Positions 15,313-24,241 of a stretch of DNA of 64,000 bases are shown here, piece by piece (positions within the stretch are counted from its first letter, which is position 1; every line of letters starts with the position of its first letter). This DNA is from Spongiactinospora rosea (GTDB taxonomy: Bacteria; Actinomycetota; Actinomycetes; Streptosporangiales; Streptosporangiaceae), in assembly GCF_003315795.1 (NCBI RefSeq), contig NZ_QMEY01000016.1, forward strand, positions 1-64,000, read 5' to 3'. The position numbers and the translations under genes were made by a program. The notes under the pieces were generated by a model. It was not told the origin of the DNA and searched no databases. It was given only the letters and a program-made list of their open reading frames with translations.

Positions 15313-15341
15313 TTGACGACTCGCGCACCCTTGCATACTGT
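15313..15341 (+). promoter_or_regulatory. groES promoter
   Basis: TTGACG (15313-15318), a 17-bp spacer, and TACTGT (15336-15341), immediately upstream of the CIRCE element. Confidence 0.7.
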
Positions 15342-15347
15342 TTCGTG

Positions 15348-15374
15348 TTGGCACTCTCCCCTTGAGAGTGCCAA
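15348..15374 (+). promoter_or_regulatory. CIRCE operator (HrcA binding site)
   Basis: TTGGCACTC, 9 nt, GAGTGCCAA: the classical CIRCE inverted repeat with its normal 9-nt spacer. It overlaps the expected transcription start and leader of groES, so HrcA repression of the chaperonin genes is expected. Confidence 0.93.
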
Positions 15375-15463
15375 CATGCGACGAGGCAGGTCTGACACCC
15401 GCGACGGCAGGCCCCGCTGGTCGCCTCTTCTAGATAATCGAAATCTGAAGGGGAGGTCCGATC

Positions 15464-15775
15464 GTGACGACCGCCACCAAGGTTCCCGTTAAGCCGCTCG
15501 GCGACCGCATCGTGGTTCAGCCGCTTGAAGCCGAGCAGACCACCGCCTCTGGCCTGGTCATCCCGGACACCGCCAAGGAGAAGCCGCAGGAGGGCAAGGT
15601 CCTCGCGGTGGGCCTCGGCAACTGGGATGAGGACGGCGAGAAGCGGATTCCGCTCGACGTCAAGGAGGGCGACGTCGTCCTCTACAGCAAGTACGGCGGC
15701 ACCGAGGTGAAGTACGGCGGCGAGGAGTACCTGGTGCTCTCCGCCCGTGACGTGCTCGCCATCATCGAGAAGTAA
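15464..15775 (+). CDS. groES: Co-chaperonin GroES
   Basis: GroES caps the GroEL barrel during protein folding. The 103-residue protein has the usual KPLGDRIVVQPLEAEQTTASG mobile-loop region, GKVLAVGLG, and ends with the normal ARDVLAIIEK. The GTG start has GGGGAGG 7 nt upstream. It sits behind a promoter and CIRCE site and is followed by groEL1, separated by a hairpin. Confidence 0.97.
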   Translation: MTTATKVPVKPLGDRIVVQPLEAEQTTASGLVIPDTAKEKPQEGKVLAVGLGNWDEDGEKRIPLDVKEGDVVLYSKYGGTEVKYGGEEYLVLSARDVLAIIEK

Positions 15776-15810
15776 GCGCCCACGGGGACTTACTCACATG
15801 ACGTATCCGA

Positions 15811-15840
15811 GCCCCGGGCGCACCTGAGCCCGGGGCTTTG
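15811..15840 (+). terminator. Hairpin between groES and groEL1
   Basis: GCCCCGGG (15811-15818) pairs with CCCGGGGC (15829-15836), followed by TTT. It lies 35 nt after groES. It may end part of the transcripts or protect the groES mRNA, which would give more groES than groEL1. Confidence 0.7.
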
Positions 15841-15893
15841 ATGCGTCCTCCGCTGTGCCCCCGAGCCTCCCTGGCTCGTTAGAGAGGACTGTC

Positions 15894-17516
<1,623 letters not shown>

Positions 17517-17541
17517 CCGCGCCCCGGCGTAACGGCTCTCA

Positions 17542-17586
17542 CGTACGGCCCGCGCCCCCTCTCACGGAGGGGTCGCGGGCCGTACG
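17542..17586 (+). terminator. Long hairpin terminator after groEL1
   Basis: CGTACGGCCCGCG (17542-17554) pairs perfectly with CGCGGGCCGTACG (17574-17586), with extra CCCCTC/GAGGGG pairing inside. Confidence 0.85.
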
Positions 17587-17827
17587 CGCGTGCAGGGTCA
17601 CATGTGCCATTCCGCGGGCATGTGATCAGTGGGACGCGAGTGCGTCAGATAGAAATCTGTTTCGCGGTAAACCTACGCCCGGCTTAAAGCGTCGTCCAAG
17701 GATCGCCCCAATAGACCGCATATTGGCTAATCCCCGGAAATATTTCGTGGCAATTAATCCGCACTGTCGTCATTCGATTACGGGGGGTCAGCGTCCCGTC
17801 AATGTGACCAATCCGTAGCCGTTCGCC

Positions 17828-18484
17828 ATGACGACAGGCCCGATCAGTACGGGCATCATGCCTAACGTGACCGAGGGAAGCGTCGCCGACGCCATAGGTG
17901 GGGTAAGGCTTGCGACGAGATCGGATGAGTCCGACCTCAGGGAACTGACGAGCCTGGCCGTTCAGGGGGATCGCAGTGCGATCGAAACATTGCTCGGGCG
18001 GTTGCGCCCGATGGTGGTGCGTTATTGCCGTGCACGACTGGGCCGAGTAGCCGGGCAGTATCACATTGCCGATGACGTCGCCCAGGAAGTGTGCATTGCG
18101 GTGCTGTCCGCGCTGCCGCGCTACCGCGACATGGGGCGCCCGTTCGCGTCGTTCGTGTTCGGCATCGCCTCGCACAAGGTGGCCGACGCGTTGCGCAGTT
18201 CGGTGCGCTCGGCCGTACCGACCCAGGACCTGCCCGACGGGCCTGACGACGGTCCTGGGCCCGAAGAGACCGTGGTCCGCTACATCGAGGCCGAGCACGC
18301 GCGGCGGCTGCTGTCGCGGCTCCCGGACAACCAGCGCGAGCTGATCATTCTGCGCGTGGTCTCCGGCCTGTCCGCCGAAGAGACGGGTAATGTACTCGGC
18401 ATGTCACCAGGTGCCGTTCGGGTCGCCCAGCACCGGGCGCTGGCGCGACTTCGCGCGATGGCCGAGCTGGAGTCGATCGCTTGA
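17828..18484 (+). CDS. Extracytoplasmic-function sigma factor, SigD/ShbA-like
   Basis: This 218-residue sigma-70 family protein has region 2 at about residues 45-115 (DDVAQEVCIAVLSALPRYRDMGRPFASFVFGIASHK) and region 4 at about 155-210 (RLPDNQRELIILRVVSGLSAEETGNVLGMSPGAVRVAQHRALARLR). The location between groEL1 and guaB, close to DUF5319, matches mycobacterial sigD and Streptomyces shbA, the latter known to drive hrdB transcription. The first 25 residues vary in the family, and the second ATG at 17858 is also possible. A tiny gene overlaps its stop codon. Confidence 0.9.
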   Translation: MTTGPISTGIMPNVTEGSVADAIGGVRLATRSDESDLRELTSLAVQGDRSAIETLLGRLRPMVVRYCRARLGRVAGQYHIADDVAQEVCIAVLSALPRYRDMGRPFASFVFGIASHKVADALRSSVRSAVPTQDLPDGPDDGPGPEETVVRYIEAEHARRLLSRLPDNQRELIILRVVSGLSAEETGNVLGMSPGAVRVAQHRALARLRAMAELESIA

Positions 18485-18690
18485 GCGCGCTCGACCCCTT
18501 CTGTCAGGCTCGCTCGCTGCGGCCCGGCGGCGAGGAGTCGGGCGTGGTCGCCGACGACATGATCTGCCACGCGTTGTCCCGCCGGGAGGCGCCCGCCGAG
18601 CCGGATGACCCGGCGGTCCGTCTGCTACAGGCGCTGATCGACGACGTCGATCAGCGCCGTTCCTCGGTGTCGATCACGCCATCGACGTAG
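18481..18690 (+). CDS. Small protein coupled to the sigma factor, RsdA-like anti-sigma candidate
   Basis: This 69-residue frame starts at a TTG that overlaps the sigma stop (TTGA) and has very strong G/C bias at third positions, so it is probably real. Its centre, VVADDMICHALSRREAP followed by PDDPAVRLLQALIDDVDQ, resembles the N-terminal sigma-binding region of RsdA, the SigD anti-sigma of mycobacteria. RsdA is much longer and membrane-anchored; this protein has no membrane segment. It could be a minimal soluble anti-sigma or the remnant of one. Its last 40 bp overlap the 3' end of the convergent DUF5319 gene. Confidence 0.6.
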   Translation: MSALDPFCQARSLRPGGEESGVVADDMICHALSRREAPAEPDDPAVRLLQALIDDVDQRRSSVSITPST

Positions 18691-19025
18691 CCTCTGGCGT
18701 ACTCCCAGCTCACGTAGTCGGTCGGGTTGGGCTGGAAGGCGGGCTCGTGTACCTGCGGGCGGCCGTGGTCGATCATCTGGCGTAGGTTGCCGCGGAGCAG
18801 GTCCCAGTCAAAGTAGTGCTGTTCACCGCATTCGGGGCAGTCGAGCACCAGGCCCAGTACGCCCTGCGGCTCCAGGAGCGAGCGGAACACCTCCACGTCG
18901 GCGAGGTCGGTGATGGCCTCGTCGCGCTCGGCGGGCGTCAGCGGCTCGCTCTCCGTGAGCCCGCCGAAGGCTCCGGCCGGGTCTTCAGGATCGTCCGCGA
19001 ACGGGTCGCGGGGGAGATCTTCCAC
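18651..19025 (-). CDS. DUF5319 protein
   Basis: This 124-residue acidic protein begins VEDLPRDPFADDPEDPAGAF, contains CPECGEQHYFDWDLLRGNLR (a CxxC pair, possibly metal-binding) and ends with YVSWEYARGYVDGVIDTEE. These match DUF5319, found beside sigD and guaB in actinobacteria. The function is unknown. The GTG at 19025 has GGTGGGA upstream; an upstream in-frame extension lacks family similarity. A TAGGCT hexamer on the minus strand (19063-19058) is a likely -10. It converges on the sigma operon. Confidence 0.88.
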   Translation of the reverse strand: MEDLPRDPFADDPEDPAGAFGGLTESEPLTPAERDEAITDLADVEVFRSLLEPQGVLGLVLDCPECGEQHYFDWDLLRGNLRQMIDHGRPQVHEPAFQPNPTDYVSWEYARGYVDGVIDTEERR

Positions 19026-19158
19026 GCATCCCACCTTGTCAACGACTATGGGGAAAGAGCCTATAGTCTGGCTTCCCGTATTGCTCGGTGTGTGACGCGC
19101 CTGATGAAGCACTGTTTGCCGTCGCTGTCAGCGCCCGGTGTCCGGGCCGCCGTACCGC

Positions 19159-20181
19159 TCACCGGTCAGCCTCCTCCAGCCAGCCCCGCCGGGCGGCCCG
19201 CACTCCGGCGTGGAAGCGGGACTGCGCGCCGAGTTCGGTCATCGCGTCGGCGAAGCGTGCCCGTACCGTGCGTACCGAAACCCCCAGATTCCTGGCGATC
19301 AGGACATCGCCCATCCCCTGGGCCGCCAGCCGCAGCACCTGCACGACGCCGTCGGCCGAACCGGCCCACGGCAGCGGCTCGGCCCGCGCCCACAGCTCCT
19401 CGAACAGCGAGCCCAGCACCCCGACCACCACGGAGGCCCGCACGAAGTAGCACTTGTAGCCGTGGTCGGGCGGGTTGCCGCCCCACAGCGCGGGCAGCCC
19501 CGCGGTGTCGTGCCCGGCGGTGAAGAACCAGCTCGGCACGCGGTCGAGGGTACGGGCCTGGCCGCCGCCCGCGGTCAGCGCCTGGAGCTTGCCGGCCAGG
19601 CCGGGCACGTCCAGCGACTCGGCCGGGACGATCAGGCGCAGCGACATGAGCCCGCGCCGCTGCGCGTCGATCCAGGTGTCGGCGTACCTCGAGGTGAAGT
19701 CGGCCATCGTGCGGTGGTCCGGGATCGCCGCGCAGACGTCGAGCGGGGGCGCGTCCAGCGCCATGCCCACCACGCTCTCGAACAGCTCGTCGGCGCCGCT
19801 GACCGGCTCCACGGGGAACGGGCCGCTGCGCAGGTCGTGCCCCGCGTCGTAGTCGCGCATCAGCTCCCTGATCGAACTCAGCGCCGAGTCGATCTGCCTG
19901 CTCTCGGCCGCCAGCCGGTCCAGGCGCTCGGCGACCAGGCGCCCGAGCGCCGCAGCCGGGTGCCTGGCGAAGTACTCGCCCGAACGCTGGTCCACCACGC
20001 CCAGCCGTACCAAGGCGGTCAGCTGCTCGCTCAGCCGCTCCTGCGGGTGGTCCGTCGCCGCGGCCAGCTCGGCGGGGGAGGCGCGGTGCAGCCGTAGGAT
20101 CGTGGTGTAGAGCACGGCCTGGGCCGGGGTGAGGCCGAGGCCCCCGAGCGGGTCGGATAGCGTGCGGGAGTCGTTGCGCAT
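19159..20181 (-). CDS. TrmB-like/LuxR-type HTH regulator
   Basis: This 340-residue protein has an N-terminal TrmB-type winged helix (LGLTPAQAVLYTTILRLHRASPAELAAATDHPQERLSEQLTALVRLGVV), a central helical and effector-like domain, and a C-terminal LuxR-type HTH (GMGDVLIARNLGVSVRTVRARFADAMTELGAQSRFHAGVRA). This two-HTH layout is common in actinobacteria. The regulon is unknown. Two inverted repeats and a small palindrome lie 80-130 bp upstream of its start and may be its own operators. It is divergent from guaB. Confidence 0.85.
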   Translation of the reverse strand: MRNDSRTLSDPLGGLGLTPAQAVLYTTILRLHRASPAELAAATDHPQERLSEQLTALVRLGVVDQRSGEYFARHPAAALGRLVAERLDRLAAESRQIDSALSSIRELMRDYDAGHDLRSGPFPVEPVSGADELFESVVGMALDAPPLDVCAAIPDHRTMADFTSRYADTWIDAQRRGLMSLRLIVPAESLDVPGLAGKLQALTAGGGQARTLDRVPSWFFTAGHDTAGLPALWGGNPPDHGYKCYFVRASVVVGVLGSLFEELWARAEPLPWAGSADGVVQVLRLAAQGMGDVLIARNLGVSVRTVRARFADAMTELGAQSRFHAGVRAARRGWLEEADR

Positions 20182-20262
20182 CGGCGGGGCTCCTGGGGGA
20201 CGCGATGTGCCGTGAGAATAACCCGGTCACGGCGCGGTGGTCCCCGGCTTGGGCGGAGTCCG

Positions 20263-20311
20263 TGCAACCTGGTTGCAACTTTGTGCAGTTGCACGTTCTT
20301 TCGTTGCGCAA
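20263..20311. promoter_or_regulatory. Cluster of TGCA-type inverted repeats upstream of the TrmB/LuxR regulator
   Basis: TGCAAC-CTG-GTTGCA (20263-20277), GTGCA-GT-TGCAC (20283-20294), and the palindrome TTGCGCAA (20304-20311) lie within 49 bp. Their centres are about 18-20 bp apart, close to two helical turns. They could be operator sites for the regulator encoded at 19159-20181. Confidence 0.5.
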
Positions 20312-20770
20312 TGACGCCGAGTGACGCAGGCTTGACACAGCGTCGGCATCGCCCGTCGGATCGACGGCCCGCTGACCGGAGACGGAGGGGGATCCGGTGG
20401 CAGGCGCTTTCCGCCGGTCGGTGCCGGTGGCGGGGGATCGGGGGGAACACCGACCTTTCCGATCTCCCGTCTTCTCGTCTCCGGCCGCGTGCCCGCGAGC
20501 ACGGACCGGGGCCGGTCGTCGCCCGGCCCCGTGCCATGTCGGTGATTGTCACGACTCGTGGGCCCGTGGCCGGACGGCGGTACGTGGGGATCGTCGTCCG
20601 CCCTCGGGCCCACGCGCCGCTCCCCGGGCCGCCCGGTCCGCCGCCTGATGTAAGCCCCGCATGTCAATGCTCCATGCGCCCACTAAACTGATCTGGTACC
20701 GCTCCACAAGGGCTTCGCCACGGTCGGGGTCCATGATCATGGGCGCGCCACGGCAGAGGGGTTTCCAGCA
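20312..20770. other. Intergenic region before guaB
   Basis: No supported gene. A weak promoter pair TGTCAA (20662) and TAAACT (20684) with about 16-bp spacing lies some 80 bp upstream of guaB. The rest is C/G-rich with no coding frame I trust. Confidence 0.4.
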
Positions 20771-22249
20771 ATGGCCAAGTTCACCGAGACCGGGCTCACG
20801 TACGACGACGTCCTGCTCGTCCCGGCGTATTCCGACCTGCAGCCGGGCGATGCCGACACCACCACACGCCTGTCCAGGTCGCTCAGCCTGCGCATCCCGC
20901 TGATCTCCGCCGCGATGGACACCGTCACCGAGGCCCGGATGGCGGTGGCGATGGCCCGCCAGGGCGGCATCGGCATCCTGCACCGCAACCTGTCGATCGA
21001 GGAGCAGGCCCAGCAGATCGACCTGGTCAAGCGGTCCGAGGCCGGGATGGTCACCAACCCGGTCACCTGCTCGCCCGACGACACCCTGGCCGACGTCGAG
21101 CGGCTGTGCGCCCACTACCGCATCTCCGGCGTCCCGGTCACCGACGACAACGGCGTGCTGGTCGGGATCGTCACCAACCGCGACATGCGCTTCGAGACCG
21201 ACCAGAGCCGCCAGGTCCGCGACGTGATGACCCCCATGCCGCTGGTGACCGCCCAGGTCGGGGTGTCCCGCGACGAGGCGTTCCGGCTGCTGCGCTCGCA
21301 CAAGGTGGAGAAGCTGCCGCTGGTCGACGCGGGCGGCCGGCTGCGCGGCCTGATCACGGTGAAGGACTTCACCAAGAGCGAGCAGTATCCGCTGGCCACC
21401 AAAGACGTCAACGGCCGGCTGATGGTCGGCGGCGCGGTGGGCGTCGCGGGCGACGCCGAGAAGCGCGCGATGGCGCTGCTGGAGGCCGGGGCCGACGTCA
21501 TCGTGGTGGACATCGCGCACGGCCACTCCCGGGGCATGCACGAGATGGTGGCCAAGGTCAAGAAGAACGGCGACGCCGAGGTGATCGCCGGCAACATCGC
21601 CACCAGGGCGGGCGCCCAGGCCCTCATCGACGCGGGGGCCGACGCGGTCAAGGTCGGCGTCGGACCGGGCTCGATCTGCACCACCCGGGTGGTCGCGGGC
21701 GTCGGCGCGCCGCAGGTCACCGCGATCTACGAGGCGTCGCTGGCCTGCCGCCCGGCCGGGGTGCCGGTGATCGGCGACGGCGGCCTGCAATACTCCGGGG
21801 ACATCGCCAAGGCCCTCGCGGCCGGGGCCGACACCGTCATGCTGGGCAGCCTGCTGGCCGGGTGCGAGGAGTCGCCGGGCGAGCTGATCTTCATCAACGG
21901 CAAGCAGTACAAGTCCTATCGCGGGATGGGTTCGCTGGGCGCGATGCGCAACCGCGAGCGCGGCGGCTCCTACAGCAAGGACCGCTACTCGCAGAGCGAC
22001 GTCGCCAACGAGAGCCTGCTGATCCCCGAGGGCATCGAGGGCCAGGTCCCCTACCGCGGCCCGGTCGCCGCGGTCGCCCACCAGCTGATCGGCGGGCTGC
22101 GCCAGGCGATGTGGTACACCGGCTCCCGTACGGTCGCCGACATGCACGAGCGGGGCCAGCTCATGCCCATCACCGCGGCCGGTCTGACCGAGAGCCACCC
22201 GCACGACATCCAGATGACGGTCGAGGCGCCCAACTACCACGGCCGCTAG
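20771..22249 (+). CDS. guaB: Inosine-5'-monophosphate dehydrogenase
   Basis: GuaB oxidises IMP to XMP with NAD+, the first committed step to GMP. The 492-residue protein has TYDDVLLVPAYSD, two CBS domains at about residues 95-210, the catalytic loop GPGSICTTRVV with the active-site Cys, GDGGLQYSGDIAKALAAGA, and the flap segment YRGMGSLGAM with ERGGSYSKDRY. Length is normal. GuaB3 follows 26 bp downstream, and guaA (XMP to GMP) is 36 kb away in the same window. Confidence 0.97.
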   Translation: MAKFTETGLTYDDVLLVPAYSDLQPGDADTTTRLSRSLSLRIPLISAAMDTVTEARMAVAMARQGGIGILHRNLSIEEQAQQIDLVKRSEAGMVTNPVTCSPDDTLADVERLCAHYRISGVPVTDDNGVLVGIVTNRDMRFETDQSRQVRDVMTPMPLVTAQVGVSRDEAFRLLRSHKVEKLPLVDAGGRLRGLITVKDFTKSEQYPLATKDVNGRLMVGGAVGVAGDAEKRAMALLEAGADVIVVDIAHGHSRGMHEMVAKVKKNGDAEVIAGNIATRAGAQALIDAGADAVKVGVGPGSICTTRVVAGVGAPQVTAIYEASLACRPAGVPVIGDGGLQYSGDIAKALAAGADTVMLGSLLAGCEESPGELIFINGKQYKSYRGMGSLGAMRNRERGGSYSKDRYSQSDVANESLLIPEGIEGQVPYRGPVAAVAHQLIGGLRQAMWYTGSRTVADMHERGQLMPITAAGLTESHPHDIQMTVEAPNYHGR

Positions 22250-22275
22250 CAGTTCCGGCCAGGAAGAAGCACAGC

Positions 22276-23388
22276 ATGACTCAGGTGGAGATCGGCAGGG
22301 GCAAGAGCGCGCGGCGGGGCTACGCGCTCGACGAGATCGGCATCGTGCCGTCCCGCCGCACCCGCGACCCCGAAGAGGTCTCGATCGCCTGGCAGATCGA
22401 CGCCTACCGGTTCGAGCTGCCCGTCGTGGTGAGCCCGATGGACAGCGTGGTGTCCCCCAAGATCGCGATCGAGGTGGGCCGGCTGGGCGGGCTCGCCGTT
22501 CTCGACCTCGAAGGGCTGTGGACCCGCTACGACGACCCCGAGCCGCTGCTCGCCGAGGTCGCCGAGCTGGAGGGCGAGGCCGCGACGCGGCGGCTCCAGG
22601 AGATCTACTCCGCGCCGATCAGCGACGAGCTGATCGGACGGCGCATCGAGGAGATCCGCGCCGCGGGCGTGGTCACCGCGGGCCGGCTGTCACCGCAGCG
22701 CACCGCCCAGCACCACAAGGCGGTGATCGACGCGGGCGTCGACATCTTCGTCATCCGCGGCACCACCGTGTCGGCCGAGCACGTCTCCGGGCAGGCCGAG
22801 CCGCTCAACCTCAAGCAGTTCATCTACGAGCTGGACGTCCCGGTCATCGTCGGCGGCTGCGCGACCTACACGGCGGCGCTGCACCTGATGCGGACCGGCG
22901 CGGCCGGCGTGCTCGTCGGCTTCGGCGGCGGCGCGGGCCACACCACCCGCACGGTGCTCGGCGTGGCCGTGCCGATGGCCACCGCCATCTCCGACGTGGC
23001 CGCCGCCCGCCGCGACTACATGGACGAGTCGGGCGGCCGTTACGTCCACGTCATCGCCGACGGCAGCATGGGCACCTCCGGCGACATCGCCAAGGCCATC
23101 GCCTGCGGCGCCGACGCCGTCATGGTCGGCTCCCCACTGGCCCGCGCCGCCGAGGCCCCCGGCCGCGGCCACCACTGGGGCTCCGAGGCCCACCACCCCG
23201 ACCTGCCCCGCGGCAGGCGGGTCACCTTCGGCACGGTCGGCACCCTGGAGCAGATCCTGCACGGCCCGTCCTCGGTGGCCGACGGCTCGATGAACCTCAT
23301 GGGCGCACTGCGCCGCACGATGGCCACCGCCGGTTTCTCCGACATCAAGGAGTTCCAGCGCGTGGAGGTCGTGGTCGCCCCCCGCTGA
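22276..23388 (+). CDS. guaB3: GuaB3 family IMP dehydrogenase-related protein
   Basis: This 370-residue protein has the IMPDH/GMPR barrel without CBS domains. It begins VEIGRGKSARRGYALDEIGIVPSRRTRDPEEV, a family signature, and contains SPMDSVVSP and the phosphate-binding IADGSMGTSGDIAKAIACGADAVMVG. At the place of the catalytic loop it has GFGGGAGHTTRTV, with no Cys aligned to that of GuaB. Its activity is not settled; some GuaB3 proteins are reported as GMP reductases. AGGAAG precedes the ATG, and the gene is very likely co-transcribed with guaB. Confidence 0.88.
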   Translation: MTQVEIGRGKSARRGYALDEIGIVPSRRTRDPEEVSIAWQIDAYRFELPVVVSPMDSVVSPKIAIEVGRLGGLAVLDLEGLWTRYDDPEPLLAEVAELEGEAATRRLQEIYSAPISDELIGRRIEEIRAAGVVTAGRLSPQRTAQHHKAVIDAGVDIFVIRGTTVSAEHVSGQAEPLNLKQFIYELDVPVIVGGCATYTAALHLMRTGAAGVLVGFGGGAGHTTRTVLGVAVPMATAISDVAAARRDYMDESGGRYVHVIADGSMGTSGDIAKAIACGADAVMVGSPLARAAEAPGRGHHWGSEAHHPDLPRGRRVTFGTVGTLEQILHGPSSVADGSMNLMGALRRTMATAGFSDIKEFQRVEVVVAPR

Positions 23389-24241
23389 CCCCCCACCCGG
23401 CCACCCGCCGACGCCGTTCCTGTATCGGCCCTGCGGTGTGGCCGGATTTCTCCCGGGGGTCGCTCGGCCGTTCGGACGCCTATGGCGTGTGAGCAGGGGC
23501 GAGGGCGGTGTCGTAGGGGGGCGGCAGCCGGGTGGGGGAGCGCCCGGACCGCTTCCGCGATCCCGAAAGCGGATCCGGGTTCGAGATCCGGTCGTCACCA
23601 CCAGAGACCACAGTGGTGGGCGGTCTTCATGTTGATCGGTCGTATCGACTCGGGGGCGAGGTCGAGCGCGCGGCCGGCGTCGGCAGCGGCCCGAAGTGGC
23701 GGAACCGGCGCAGGTGCCGGGTGGTCCGGGGCGAGATCTGCAGCAGTGGGCGTTCCGGCAGCCGGTCCTTGACTGCGTGGCCGGCTTGAGCGCTGTGCCC
23801 GGCTGACGTACGGGCCTTGAGCGTCGGCCGCCCCTTCTCGTCGATCACCGGGTCGGGCTGCTCCGGATGCCCGGCGTCGGCGGCTCGGCCGGCCCCCGAT
23901 CACACACCGCCGGCCGGTCCCGCGCGGCTGCGACGGCGCGGTGTCAAAGGCCACCATCCCAGGCGAGGACCTGCCTTCGGCCCGGTGCTCGATCGGTCAC
24001 TCCTTGCTGTGGAGCGGGGCGGTGACCGGCCCGGTTTCCGTCGTGCCGTCGTCGGCGGATGCGACGAAAATCGCTGTTCGCGGCGGCCCTGCCCGGCTTT
24101 CGGCCACCCGGCGGGCCGCACATGGATCACTTCACGTAATCACGGAGGATCCCATTCCCGTTACTCGAAACGATCTTTACTTTTACTTCTTCCTTATGTG
24201 ATGATCGGTCCGCTTTCATACATCTGTTCGAAAGGATCTCT
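23389..24241. other. 850-bp intergenic region, edge of the accessory block
   Basis: I see no intact gene. Short frames on both strands lack ribosome binding sites and domains. One minus-strand frame near 23627-23848 (beginning IDEKGRPTLKART) could be decayed mobile DNA, but I cannot identify it. From about 24130 the sequence becomes A/T-richer and leads into the toxin gene, with GAAAGGATCTCT before its ATG. Confidence 0.4.

Noticed and set aside
23595..23957. 120-codon minus-strand frame, possible transposase remnant
   Set aside because: I could not match it to a transposase motif; no catalytic residues or inverted repeats are visible.
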